A DNA stretch of 64,000 nucleotides from positions 124,001 to 188,000 of the forward strand of contig NZ_JAHXBN010000012.1 of NCBI RefSeq assembly GCF_019924045.1, written 5' to 3'. Below the pieces are notes generated by a model. That model was not told where the DNA came from. It searched no databases and saw nothing but the letters and a program-made list of their open reading frames with translations. Each line of letters begins with the position of its first letter. Position 1 is the first letter of the stretch. The stretch comes from Dyadobacter fermentans (GTDB lineage Bacteria; Bacteroidota; Bacteroidia; Cytophagales; Spirosomataceae). The position numbers and the translations under genes are program-made. Positions 43,221-51,781 of the stretch are shown piece by piece.

Positions 43221-44048
43221 ATGAAAAATCTGACCTGCTTCCGTTTCTCCACGCTTGCCGTTCTTGTTATTCTGCTGATAGCTGCCCCCGCATGGGCGCA
43301 GGATGTCAAAACCGATACTTTGAAAGTAATTCCGGCGGATTCGGTCGCCGCTCCCAAACCCGACACGGCGACGGTACGGCCCCGGGTGGTGATCGATACG
43401 ATCCGTTACCGGCTTATCGGCGACGGTAATTTTACAAGAGGAAATGTAAACCGGAGCCTGATGGTCCTGCGTGCCGAACTGATTTTCAGCGGGCCGGTGA
43501 TCAACATCGCTACCAACCCGCGGTTTACCTATGGCAAGCAGAATGGTGTCCTAGCCGAGCGCGACAGTTATGTGGATCTTTTCGTAGATGTTTTCAAAAA
43601 ACGCAAAACCTATGTTTTCGGCCTGGCTGCATTGGAAACCAGTAACCTGAGGCGCATCGACCTGCGGCAAATGGCAGGCGCGGGGATAGGGTACCGGGTG
43701 ATCAAAACAAAGTCCCACGACCTCAGCCTGACCGACGCACTACTCTACGAATCGACCAACTTTTTTGAAAAAGCCACGGTAACAACTGTTCGTAATTCAT
43801 TCCGTATCAAGGGGAAGCATTCATTTTTGTCGGATAAATTCCGGTTCAATCACCTCACATTCATCCAGCCTGCCTTGAACGACCTGTCGAACATGCGCTG
43901 GAATACGATCCTTTCGGCGGAAATGCCGCTCAACAAATGGGTGACGCTGCGGACGAGTTTTGAAAACTCCTACGAGAGCGTGGTAGAGGTCGGCCGCAAG
44001 CGAACCGACTCGCGCATTACTTTTGGGATTTCAGTAGGAAATAAATAG
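43221..44048 (+). CDS. DUF481 family outer-membrane protein
   Basis: A 275-residue exported protein with signal peptide about 1-25 (ending APAWAQ) and a Pro/Val/Thr-rich spacer (26-60). The rest is regularly amphipathic, with alternating strands typical of a 10-12-stranded beta-barrel and a C-terminal Phe-containing strand (SRITFGISVGNK). RLIGDGNFTRGNVNRSLMVL is the usual start of DUF481 (YdiY-like) barrels, which have no established function. Start ATG 43221 is directly before the signal peptide; an upstream frame to 43116 runs into the divergent helicase gene. Confidence 0.8.
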   Translation: MKNLTCFRFSTLAVLVILLIAAPAWAQDVKTDTLKVIPADSVAAPKPDTATVRPRVVIDTIRYRLIGDGNFTRGNVNRSLMVLRAELIFSGPVINIATNPRFTYGKQNGVLAERDSYVDLFVDVFKKRKTYVFGLAALETSNLRRIDLRQMAGAGIGYRVIKTKSHDLSLTDALLYESTNFFEKATVTTVRNSFRIKGKHSFLSDKFRFNHLTFIQPALNDLSNMRWNTILSAEMPLNKWVTLRTSFENSYESVVEVGRKRTDSRITFGISVGNK

Positions 44049-44105
44049 ACGATTCCGGTACCGCGGTTGTCAGGGAAAGAGGCGTAGAATACTGTCCGTA
44101 TCACC

Positions 44106-44133
44106 AGCACATTATATCTGTCCAAAATGTGCT
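44106..44133. promoter_or_regulatory. Inverted repeat enclosing a promoter-like box
   Basis: AGCACAT (44106-44112) and ATGTGCT (44127-44133) form a perfect 7 bp inverted repeat. TATATCTG at 44113-44120, one base from TAnnTTTG, lies between the arms, 46 bp upstream of the Gfo/Idh gene. It may be an operator over a promoter, or the terminator of the DUF481 gene. Confidence 0.35.
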
Positions 44134-44166
44134 TTACTAAGTATTCACTACATTCCAAATCGAGCA

Positions 44167-45330
44167 ATGAGAGACCAACAGGACAACCGCCGTGACTTCC
44201 TGCGCAATTCGCTTTATTCAGCCGCCGGCCTGGCGATGTTTCCGCAACTGACCCCCAATGCATACGGGTCCATCAAGACCGTCGTAGCAGAGCAGCCTTT
44301 TATACCGGTAGCACCGTCCCGGATCAAGTTTGCGGTGATCGGGATGAACCACGGCCATATTTACGGGCAGGTGGAGGCGGTGACGCGTGGCGGTGGCGAG
44401 CTGGTTTCGTTTTTTGCCAAAGAAGCGGACCTCGCTGCCGCATTTGCCAAACGCTACCCGAATGCCAAACAGGCGAAATCGGAAGCGGAAATCCTCGACG
44501 ATAAATCGATTCAACTCGTGCTCAGCTCGGGCATACCCGACGAGCGCGGGCCCCTGGGCGTACGCGTCATGAAGGCGGGCAAGGACTATATGGTGGACAA
44601 ACCGGGCCTTACCACACTCGAACAGCTTGCCGAAGTCCGCAAAGTGCAGAAAGAAACCAAGCGTATTTACTCGATCATGTATAGTGAGCGCCTCGAAAAC
44701 CGCGCCACGGTAAAGGCAGGCGAATTGGTGAAGCAGGGCGTTATCGGCAAAGTGGTGCAGACGATCGGCCTTGGCCCGCACCGGATGAATGCGAACACGC
44801 GACCTGAATGGTTTTTTGACAAAAAGCGCTTCGGCGGTATCATATGCGACATTGCTTCGCACCAGTTTGACCAGTATCTGTTTTTTACCAATTCTACCAA
44901 AGCGCAGGTAGTAGCTTCGCAGGTGGGGAATGTAAACCATCCTCAATACCCCAAATTTGAGGACTTCGGCGATGCAATGCTGCGCGGGAATGGAGGTTCG
45001 GGTTATATCCGTGTAGACTGGTTCTCGCCCGACGGTCTGAAAACATGGGGCGACGGACGCCTTACTGTGCTCGGTACCGAAGGGTTTATCGAGATCCGCA
45101 AGAATATCGATATCGGAGGCCGGGAAGGCGGTAACCACCTTTTTGTGGTGAATAATAAAGAAACAACTTATGTCGATTGCAGCCAGGTGGAACTGCCTTA
45201 CGGCCGCCAGCTGGTGGACGACGTGCTTAACCGGACAGAAACGGCCATGTCGCAGGAGCATTGCTTCCTGGCGACGGAACTATGCCTGAAAGCGCAGAAA
45301 AACGCGCAGAATGTTTCGATGGTGAGCTAA
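44167..45330 (+). CDS. Gfo/Idh/MocA family oxidoreductase, Tat-exported
   Basis: A 387-residue NAD(P)-binding oxidoreductase. A twin-arginine signal is visible (NRRDFLRNSLYSAAGLAM; Arg8-Arg9), so the folded enzyme with cofactor is probably exported to the periplasm, as for many sugar-active members of this family in Bacteroidota. Rossmann opening IKFAVIGMNHGHIYGQVEAV, then DKPGLTTLEQ, where the family's EKP motif reads DKP (Lys retained), and DIASHQFDQYLFF with the catalytic-type Asp/His pair. Substrate unknown; a sugar derivative is inferred. An exported amidohydrolase gene follows after 45 bp and may share the transcript. Confidence 0.9.
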   Translation: MRDQQDNRRDFLRNSLYSAAGLAMFPQLTPNAYGSIKTVVAEQPFIPVAPSRIKFAVIGMNHGHIYGQVEAVTRGGGELVSFFAKEADLAAAFAKRYPNAKQAKSEAEILDDKSIQLVLSSGIPDERGPLGVRVMKAGKDYMVDKPGLTTLEQLAEVRKVQKETKRIYSIMYSERLENRATVKAGELVKQGVIGKVVQTIGLGPHRMNANTRPEWFFDKKRFGGIICDIASHQFDQYLFFTNSTKAQVVASQVGNVNHPQYPKFEDFGDAMLRGNGGSGYIRVDWFSPDGLKTWGDGRLTVLGTEGFIEIRKNIDIGGREGGNHLFVVNNKETTYVDCSQVELPYGRQLVDDVLNRTETAMSQEHCFLATELCLKAQKNAQNVSMVS

Positions 45331-45375
45331 TGCAACGATCCCCGTTCCTGATCACTTTTAAACACTACACAAACT

Positions 45376-46731
45376 ATGATACGCAGACTGATTTTCATTT
45401 TCGGATTAATGGGTGCTCATGCCGCTTCGGCGCAAGGGCCAGTCAGTAACGTCGACCGTGATATTGTCTTCAAATCGGTGAATGTGATCCCGATGGACCG
45501 CGAAACGGTTTTGAAGGATCAGACAGTGGTGGTCAGGAACGGAAAAATTGTTTCCATTGGTAATAGTGCAAAAGCCGCCGCAAATGCATTGGTGGTGGAT
45601 GCTAAGGGTAAATACCTGGTGCCGGGCTGGTCGGAAATGCATGCCCACGTGCCCGCGATCGAGGATTTCGGGCCGATGAAGGATGTGCTGACGCTCTATC
45701 TCGCCAACGGCATTACCACCATCCGGGGTATGCTCGGTAATGCCAAACACCTCGAACTGCGCGAAAAAGTGCGGAGCGGGGAAGTGCTGGGACCGAATTT
45801 CTACACCACAGGCCCGGCATTCAGCGGGCAAACTGTGAAAACGGCCGCCCGGGGCATTGAAATGGTGAAGGAGGAAAAAGCAGCGGGATACGATTACCTG
45901 AAACTGCTGCCCGGGCTGACCAAAGAAACCTTCCCGGGTATTGCCAAAACCTCCAAAGAATTAGGTATCGGCATGGTAGGCCACGTTTCATTTGCCGTCG
46001 GAGTTTGGGCGGCGATCGATGCGGGATATTCCTCCATCGACCACCTCGATGGGTTTGTGGAAGCCATAGTACCCGGTACCGACACGTTGGCCGAGCAGGA
46101 GACCGGCCTTTTCGGAACGTGGATCGCCTATGCCGCCGATACCACCCGCATTCCGAAGCTGATCAAGGGTTTGAAGGATAAAAACATTCGGGTAGTGCCC
46201 ACGCAGGCCATTGCCGAGCGCTGGCTTTCGCCGCTGCCCGCATCGGCCTACGAAAATGACCCGGAATGGAAGTATATGACAGCCAAAGAAAAAGAGAACT
46301 GGCTGAATGCGAAGAGCAGTTATGTCAATAACCCCAAATTCAACAAAGAGCGAGCCGAGGCATTTGTGAATATCCGCCGCAAACTGATTTTGGCTTGCCA
46401 GAAGGGCGGCGTGCAGCTCATGCTCGGCTGTGATGCACCACAGGTACTGAATGTGCCCGGCTTTGCTACCCACCATGAATTGAAATACCTCGTAGACGCC
46501 GGACTGACGCCTTACGAGGCATTGAAAACGGGTACTGTGAATGTGGCAAGCTACCTGAACAAACCCAATTCAGGCTCGATCAAGGCCGGTAATGTGTCCG
46601 ACCTGGTGTTGCTTGCCGCCAATCCGCTGGAGAACATCGGCAACACCAAAACCATCGAAGGTGTGATGATCGGTACGAAATGGCTCCCGAAAAGCTTCCT
46701 GGACAGCGAGTTGAAAAAGATCGAAAAGTAA
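45376..46731 (+). CDS. Amidohydrolase family protein, exported
   Basis: A 451-residue metal-dependent hydrolase. Signal peptide about 1-20 (IFIFGLMGAHAASAQG). Ligands: HAH in SEMHAHVPAI, Lys in DYLKLLPGL, His in GMVGHVSFA, His in SIDHLDGF and Asp in LMLGCDAPQV. The domain framing (N- and C-terminal beta sandwich, DAKGKYLVPGW and SGSIKAGNVSDLVLL) is that of imidazolonepropionase-like periplasmic enzymes. It resembles the protein encoded at 28049 in layout, but the two have separate contexts. Substrate unknown. It probably follows the Gfo/Idh gene in one transcript and converges with the SDR gene, 3 bp between stops. Confidence 0.9.
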   Translation: MIRRLIFIFGLMGAHAASAQGPVSNVDRDIVFKSVNVIPMDRETVLKDQTVVVRNGKIVSIGNSAKAAANALVVDAKGKYLVPGWSEMHAHVPAIEDFGPMKDVLTLYLANGITTIRGMLGNAKHLELREKVRSGEVLGPNFYTTGPAFSGQTVKTAARGIEMVKEEKAAGYDYLKLLPGLTKETFPGIAKTSKELGIGMVGHVSFAVGVWAAIDAGYSSIDHLDGFVEAIVPGTDTLAEQETGLFGTWIAYAADTTRIPKLIKGLKDKNIRVVPTQAIAERWLSPLPASAYENDPEWKYMTAKEKENWLNAKSSYVNNPKFNKERAEAFVNIRRKLILACQKGGVQLMLGCDAPQVLNVPGFATHHELKYLVDAGLTPYEALKTGTVNVASYLNKPNSGSIKAGNVSDLVLLAANPLENIGNTKTIEGVMIGTKWLPKSFLDSELKKIEK

Positions 46732-46734
46732 CCT

Positions 46735-47484
46735 CTACTCTTCGTAAATCATCTTACGCGTCATGCCGCCGTCTATGATCAGATTGGCACCGGTGATGAA
46801 ATCATTTTCAGGATTGGTCAGATACAGGCACGCTCTGGCAATGTCGTCGGGCTTACCAACACGGCCAGCCGGGTGCTGGGCGTGATCCGAGGCTTTTAAC
46901 TGGCTGTAATCCCCCGTTTCGATCCATCCGGGGCTGATTGCATTCACATTAATGTGATCGGGGCCGAGCGAGATCGCCAATGCGTGTGTTAATGCCAGGA
47001 TTCCGCCTTTCGAAGCCGCATATGCCTCCGTGTTGGGCTCGGACATGAGCGCCCGTGTGGACGCGATGTTCACGATCGCCCCCCTGCCTTGCGTACGCAT
47101 CACCCGCGCGGCCTCACGTGCGCAAAGAAAACTGCCCCGCAAGTTGGTGTTCAATACGTAGTCCCAGTCATCTACTGCAAGGTCATAGGGGGATTGGGTA
47201 CGGCCCAAACCGGCATTGTTAATCAGCACGTCTATTCTTCCGAACGATGTCTTCACCTGTTCGATACCCGTCACGATTTCGTCTGGATTGGTTAAATCGA
47301 TGACCAGGGAACTGGATAAGAAGCCTTCCTTTTCCAATGCTTCCTGAACAGTCCGAAGCCCCTTCGGGTCGCGGTCCCATAATGCTACGCTTGCCCCTTT
47401 TCGGGCGTAATGGGTAGCTATCACGCTGCCGATGCCGTTTCCGGCACCGGTTACGATCACTACTTTGTTTTGATAGTCGCTCAT
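46735..47484 (-). CDS. SDR family oxidoreductase (FabG-like)
   Basis: A 249-residue classical short-chain dehydrogenase. Cofactor motif VTGAGNGIGS (about 10-19), LINNAGL, catalytic Ser in ASTRALMS and YAASKGG with the Tyr-x3-Lys pair; AISPGWIETGD is typical. The lack of a clear Arg after the first strand (LWDRDPKG carries Asp) suggests NAD rather than NADP. Start: ATG 47484 (MSDYQNKVVIVTG) is two bases after the stop of the aldo/keto reductase gene, so the pair is an operon. The frame open to 47760 overlaps that gene and is rejected. Substrate unknown. Confidence 0.92.
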   Translation of the reverse strand: MSDYQNKVVIVTGAGNGIGSVIATHYARKGASVALWDRDPKGLRTVQEALEKEGFLSSSLVIDLTNPDEIVTGIEQVKTSFGRIDVLINNAGLGRTQSPYDLAVDDWDYVLNTNLRGSFLCAREAARVMRTQGRGAIVNIASTRALMSEPNTEAYAASKGGILALTHALAISLGPDHINVNAISPGWIETGDYSQLKASDHAQHPAGRVGKPDDIARACLYLTNPENDFITGANLIIDGGMTRKMIYEE

Positions 47485-47486
47485 GA

Positions 47487-48332
47487 TCAGGATAATGCTT
47501 TGAAATCTGCTTCGGATAACCGGATGTTCCCTCCCTGCAAGTTTTCTTCCAAATGTTTCAGCGAGCTCGTGCCGGGGATCAGCAGGATATTCGGGGCGCG
47601 TTGCAGCAGCCAGGCCAATGCGATCTGCGCCGTGGTAGCTTGGTGTTTCTCTGCGATACCCGAAATCTTGTGCTTCAATTTCTCGGGTCCCGACGCGAGC
47701 GGGTACCAGGGAATGAAAGCCATTCCGCGTGCCAGGGTGTAATCCAGCACATCTTCCCACCGCCGGTTACCCAGGTTATACAGGTTTTGAACCGAGACGA
47801 TCGGTATTGTCTTCTCCGCCTGTTTAACCTGATTCACATCCACTTCCGATAATCCGACGTGCCGGATTTTTCCCGCTTTCACTGCGTCCACCACCGGGCC
47901 AAGCGTTTCTTCAACCGGGAAGCGCGAGTCGACGCGGTGCAGTTGCCACAGGTCGATCACATCTTTTTTCAATCTTTTAAGGCTTCCGTCAATGGCCTGC
48001 CGGATATGCTCCGGGTGGCCATTGACGCGCCACTGGTTCGGGCCGGTGCGCTCAAAGCCGCCTTTGGTGGCAATGAGCAGGTCTTTGGGATAAGGAGAAA
48101 GCGCGTCGGCGATGAGCGTTTCGTTGGTATGCGGGCCATAGGAATCGGCGGTGTCTATAAAATTGACACCCGCGTCAACCGCAGCGCGAAGCACTTTTTT
48201 TGCATTCTCGCGGTCGGGGGCGTCGCCCCAGACACCCTGCCCGGTAAGCTGCATGCCGCCGTAGCCCAGCCTGTTAATTTCTATTTCGCCACCGACTTTA
48301 AATGTGCCGGCATGTTGATGATCGTTATTCAT
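47487..48332 (-). CDS. Aldo/keto reductase
   Basis: A 281-residue AKR, shorter than the one at 5922. Catalytic residues: Asp and Tyr in DTADSYGPHTNE, Lys in IATKGGFERT, His in DLWQLHRVD. GGMQLTGQGVWGD near the start resembles the YdhF/oxidoreductase subgroup acting on carbonyls with NADPH. The SDR gene follows after 2 bp; a two-step reduction of one substrate is possible, but only inferred. Copy 2 of the shared intergenic motif lies 17-48 bp upstream of its start and includes a promoter-like TACATTCG on its strand. Confidence 0.92.
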   Translation of the reverse strand: MNNDHQHAGTFKVGGEIEINRLGYGGMQLTGQGVWGDAPDRENAKKVLRAAVDAGVNFIDTADSYGPHTNETLIADALSPYPKDLLIATKGGFERTGPNQWRVNGHPEHIRQAIDGSLKRLKKDVIDLWQLHRVDSRFPVEETLGPVVDAVKAGKIRHVGLSEVDVNQVKQAEKTIPIVSVQNLYNLGNRRWEDVLDYTLARGMAFIPWYPLASGPEKLKHKISGIAEKHQATTAQIALAWLLQRAPNILLIPGTSSLKHLEENLQGGNIRLSEADFKALS

Positions 48333-48349
48333 ATTGCTTTGTAGTTAAA

Positions 48350-48380
48350 AGTCACTGCATAGGAAACTGCCGAATGTAGC
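48350..48380. promoter_or_regulatory. Intergenic motif, copy 2 (shared with 26069-26101)
   Basis: AGTCACT, GCAT, AGGAAACTGCC, GAATGTAGC in order, nearly the same as copy 1. On the minus strand TACATTCG (48378-48371) is one base from the -7 consensus and the dyad AGTTTCC-TAT-GCAGTGACT lies just downstream. It is placed to control the aldo/keto reductase-SDR operon. Confidence 0.5.
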
Positions 48381-48522
48381 TTTTCATTCAAGAGAGGAGA
48401 GACCAGGAGCATACTCATTTTTCACTAAGCAAATGTCACGCCAGGGAAGAAGAGTAGGCTTTTGGCCGAAAACTTTGGCACGGTTTTGTTCTTTTTGGCA
48501 TAAAACCAAACATCATCAACAA

Positions 48523-48765
48523 ATGGAAACGACAGTATTTGAAGCCCGCGCCAGGGAATTGGTCGACGATATTAAAGAGATTGTCAAAGTGAAGGGGATC
48601 AACTTGACAGACGCGCTCGAAGAAGCCGGTATCCCGCGGAAATCGTCCGACAAAATACTGAATAAAGGGGTAATGCCTACGTTATCCGAATTTCTGGCGT
48701 TGTGCCAGATATCGGGTATCACTTTTCACTTGCCTTACGTGGAGACGACCAACAGCCCGATGTAA
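48523..48765 (+). CDS. Small HTH-like protein
   Basis: An 80-residue protein. The central part (LTDALEEAGIPRKSSDKILN, then GVMPTLSEFLALCQISGI) has the spacing of an Xre-type helix-turn-helix: a helix, a G turn, a recognition-like helix, and the MPTLSEF linker that matches the usual NPT. It could be a small DNA-binding regulator, but the match is weak. The ATG at 48523 follows a CAACAA stretch; the frame is open from 48433 without protein-like sequence. A hairpin TTTGG/CCAAA sits directly upstream. Convergent with topB (2 bp between stops) and divergent from the aldo/keto reductase operon. Confidence 0.7.
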   Translation: METTVFEARARELVDDIKEIVKVKGINLTDALEEAGIPRKSSDKILNKGVMPTLSEFLALCQISGITFHLPYVETTNSPM

Positions 48766-48767
48766 CG

Positions 48768-50894
48768 CTATCCGACTTCAAAATTGAAGTCGCCATTCAT
48801 CACCAGCCGCGCGTCGATGGGGTCGGCGCTGCCCGGGATCTGGAGACCTTTGATTTTGGCGGTTTTGCCTTTGCTGAGCAGGTCAAAAATGTGCTTGTCG
48901 GTCAGTTTTTTGCCCAGGAACTCAAAGGGGATCTTAAAGCCGCAAGCCTGGAAATTGCTGCATCCGTAGGCTGTTTTGCCTTTCTTTAAAAGGTGCTCCT
49001 TGCATTTGGGGCAATGCAGGGTTTCAATTGCAACCTCTTCTTTCGGCTCGCGGGGCTTGCGTTCTTTTTTTGGTTTATCTTCTTTTTCAGCAACTGCCGG
49101 CGCTTCCTCAATAATAGTAATGGATCGTGCACGTTCGTTTTTGACTTCGTGTGTGAGCTTCACAACCATTTCAATCAGCTCCTGCTTGAAAGTATCCATC
49201 GCGTATTCGCCTTTTTCGATCAGCCGGAGCTTGCGTTCCCAGTGCCCGGTGAGTTCGGCGCTTTTGAGCAGTTCGTTTTGAATGGTATCGATCAGGTCGA
49301 TGCCGGTTTGCGTAGCAAAAACATTCTTCTTCTTTTTCTCAATGTATTTGCGCTTGAAGAGCGTCTCAATGATGTTGGCACGTGTCGAAGGGCGGCCAAT
49401 GCCGTTGTCTTTCATAAGTTCCCGCATTTCCTCGTCCTCGACCTGTTTTCCGGCGGTTTCCATCGCGCGTAGCAAGGTTGCCTCGGTGTAGGCCTTGGGC
49501 GGGGAAGTTTTGCCCTGATGCACGCGGGGCTCATGCGGGCCGCGTTCGCCCACTTCGAAAATCGGCATTACTTTTTCCTCTTCCGCCTCTTTTTTGGATG
49601 CATTGTCATTGACGTACAATTCCCGCCAGCCCAGTTCAAGGATCTGCTTGCCGGTAGCTTTAAATTCTACTTGCCCGACCATTCCAAGGACGGTGGTGTT
49701 GGATACCTTGCATTCGGGATAAAAGACGGCGATAAAACGCCTGGCGATCAGGTCGTAAATGCGTTTTTCATCCTGGCCGATGTGTACCGGCAACACACCG
49801 GTCGGAATAATCGCGTGGTGATCGGTTACCTTCTTGTCGTCGAAAACATTCTTCGATTTGGGGATCGGCAAATTGGCGAGCAGCGGTGCCGTGAACTGGC
49901 TGTAATAGGTTAGCTCGCGCAGGATGCCCTCCACTTTCGGGTGTAAGTCTTCCGAAAGGTAGGTGGTATCAACCCGGGGGTAAGTGACGAACTTCTTTTC
50001 GTAGAGGTTTTGAATGTGTTTCAAAGTATCCTCTGCCGAGTAGCCATATTTTTTATTCGCCTCAACCTGTAAGGAGGTGAGGTCAAAAAGCCTCGGATTG
50101 CCTTCCTTGCCTTCCTTTTTCTCAAATGCGGTTACTTCAAAATCGTGCTGTTGGAGGTATGCAAGGCCTTTATTGGCTTTTTCGACATTCTTAATGCGGT
50201 CGATAGTCGCGGTAAATTCCGTTTCGCGGTAAATGGTTTTCAGTTCCCAATATTCTTCCGAAACAAATGCATCGATTTCCTTTTGTCGCTGGACGATCAG
50301 CGCCAGAGTAGGGGTTTGCACGCGCCCGATGGACAGTACTGCTTTCCCACCGCCGAATTTCTTGGTGAAAAGGCGGGTAGCATTCATTCCAAGCAGCCAG
50401 TCGCCTATCGCGCGTGCGCTGCCGGCTGCGTACAGGTTGTCGTACTGGCTGCCTTCCCGGAGTTTGTCGAAACCCTCGCGGATAGCCTGTTCGGTGAGGG
50501 ATGAAATCCACAGCCGCTTGACCGGCACCGTACATTTCGCTTTCAGCAGTACCCAACGCTGGATCAGCTCGCCCTCCTGGCCGGCATCGCCGCAGTTGAT
50601 CACCTCTTCACAGTTGCGCACGAGGTTTTCGATCACGCCGAACTGCCGCATGGCGCCTTCGTTGTCTATCAGTTTGATCCCGAAACTGGAAGGGATCATG
50701 GGCAGGTCTTCCAGCCGCCATGATTTCCAGCGTTCGGTGTAGTCGTGTGGTTCTTTTAATGTGCAGAAATGGCCGAAAGTCCAGGTGACCTGATAGCCGT
50801 TACCTTCGTAATAGCCGTCGCGGCGCTGGCCGGCGCCAATCACCGCTGCAATATCTTTGGCTACGCTGGGTTTTTCCGCAATGCAAACTTTCAT
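48768..50894 (-). CDS. topB: DNA topoisomerase III
   Basis: A type IA topoisomerase of 708 residues that relaxes and decatenates DNA through single-strand passage. The Toprim domain starts with VCIAEKPSVAKDIAAVIG and holds CGDAGQEGELI, where the acidic motif reads DAGQEGE rather than DxDxEGE, as in other TopB proteins. The active-site Tyr is Tyr305 in FVTYPRVDTTYL. GRVQTPTLALIV and IGRPSTRANIIE are conserved. The C-terminus carries one four-Cys zinc ribbon (CPKCKEHLLKK, then CSNFQACGF) after a charged, Lys/Glu-rich linker (about 595-620). A 100-residue tail follows. Gene alone on its strand. Confidence 0.95.
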   Translation of the reverse strand: MKVCIAEKPSVAKDIAAVIGAGQRRDGYYEGNGYQVTWTFGHFCTLKEPHDYTERWKSWRLEDLPMIPSSFGIKLIDNEGAMRQFGVIENLVRNCEEVINCGDAGQEGELIQRWVLLKAKCTVPVKRLWISSLTEQAIREGFDKLREGSQYDNLYAAGSARAIGDWLLGMNATRLFTKKFGGGKAVLSIGRVQTPTLALIVQRQKEIDAFVSEEYWELKTIYRETEFTATIDRIKNVEKANKGLAYLQQHDFEVTAFEKKEGKEGNPRLFDLTSLQVEANKKYGYSAEDTLKHIQNLYEKKFVTYPRVDTTYLSEDLHPKVEGILRELTYYSQFTAPLLANLPIPKSKNVFDDKKVTDHHAIIPTGVLPVHIGQDEKRIYDLIARRFIAVFYPECKVSNTTVLGMVGQVEFKATGKQILELGWRELYVNDNASKKEAEEEKVMPIFEVGERGPHEPRVHQGKTSPPKAYTEATLLRAMETAGKQVEDEEMRELMKDNGIGRPSTRANIIETLFKRKYIEKKKKNVFATQTGIDLIDTIQNELLKSAELTGHWERKLRLIEKGEYAMDTFKQELIEMVVKLTHEVKNERARSITIIEEAPAVAEKEDKPKKERKPREPKEEVAIETLHCPKCKEHLLKKGKTAYGCSNFQACGFKIPFEFLGKKLTDKHIFDLLSKGKTAKIKGLQIPGSADPIDARLVMNGDFNFEVG

Positions 50895-51403
50895 AGGTTC
50901 CTTTCCCGGTCGCTTTCTCTACGACCGGCCTGTCTGTTGTAGTTCCCTTTGAGGGGGTGCAAAGATGGTCAATTTTGTTCAGACTTCCCGCTGCCGTCGG
51001 CCCGATTTGCCTGCCTACCGGCCGACGAAAAGGCGTGTGAACGGCCAATTTTGACCGAATAATCAATCCGGCAAAAATTTTTTTTAAAAATTTTCAAAAA
51101 AATTTCGTGGTTTTTGGTTTCTGCGGGACAAATCTTCGGTGATTTTGGGTATTGGTAGAATCCACTCCAAATATAATTTGGTTTTGAATGGGCGATTTAG
51201 AATAAAATAGAAGTGTTTGATAGTGCTTAACAATAAGGTAACATAGGCTTTCGGCGGCGCAAAATCTTATAGGGGCAAAAAAGTGACAATTTGATGAATT
51301 TCAGATTTTGAATCTTTGAATAGTTATATAGTTTGTGCTCGTATCAGTCCCTTTTATGTCAATTCACTGTGTTGTATTATTTTGTTGTCAAGTGCGTTGA
51401 ACG
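50895..51403. other. Long non-coding stretch upstream of topB and the small secreted protein
   Basis: About 590 bp separate the topB start from the next gene; this is the longest gap of the window. It holds an 8 bp inverted repeat (CGTCGGCC 50995-51002 with GGCCGACG 51020-51027), an A/T homopolymer-rich tract at 51073-51106 made of runs of 4-8 A or T, and AT-rich sequence after that. No coding frame with protein-like content, RNA gene or riboswitch was recognised in it. Confidence 0.7.
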
Positions 51404-51432
51404 TTTGTTTTCAGAATATTGTATTATATTTG
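51404..51432 (+). promoter_or_regulatory. Strong Bacteroidota promoter of the small secreted protein
   Basis: TTTG at 51404-51407, a 17 bp spacer, then TATATTTG at 51425-51432, matching the TTTG...TAnnTTTG consensus (usual spacer 19-21). The leader to the ATG is about 45 nt. Confidence 0.6.
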
Positions 51433-51482
51433 TACTCGAAATGCGATTGAGAACACAAGGAAAACATAAAACACTATTAACA

Positions 51483-51737
51483 ATGAAAAATGCAAAAAAT
51501 ATGCTAGCCGTTGCTTTGGTAGCAATCACTAGCGCAGCTTATGCCAACAACAATTCTACATATACAGTTGAAGAAAAAACCAAAGTAGCGGTTGTTAACA
51601 ACACATTGCCTGCTGCGGCACCGGTTCTGGACAGCCCTGCACCGCAAAAAGTGAAAAATACGCCTGACACCAATTATAGCGCAGCTCAGAAAGCAGCTAT
51701 CGTAGGCCTCCAATTGAAAAGTGTAACTACGAAGTAA
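51483..51737 (+). CDS. Small secreted protein of unknown function
   Basis: An 84-residue protein with an N-terminal signal peptide (MKNAKNMLAVALVAITSAAY; cleavage probably after AYA). The mature part of about 62 residues is rich in Ala, Thr, Val, Asn and Lys, has no Cys, and contains a Pro-rich centre (PAAAPVLDSPAPQK). No known domain was recognised. The reading frame is open from 51333, but only the ATG at 51483 gives an export signal and it sits 50 bp after a near-consensus promoter. A terminator follows at 51782. The arrangement of a strong promoter, one short gene and a terminator suggests an abundant, single-gene transcript. Confidence 0.75.
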   Translation: MKNAKNMLAVALVAITSAAYANNNSTYTVEEKTKVAVVNNTLPAAAPVLDSPAPQKVKNTPDTNYSAAQKAAIVGLQLKSVTTK

Positions 51738-51781
51738 GTGATTGAACCTTATGGGTTCGGTTAAGATTGATTGATGGTTTT

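Noticed and set aside
44218..45261. 347-codon frame antisense to the Gfo/Idh gene
   Set aside because: The + strand gene has a Tat signal and family motifs; the opposite frame has none.
50800..51066. 88-codon minus-strand frame upstream of and overlapping topB
   Set aside because: Overlaps the topB start by 95 bp, is basic and low in hydrophobic residues, and resembles no family. The region is treated as non-coding.
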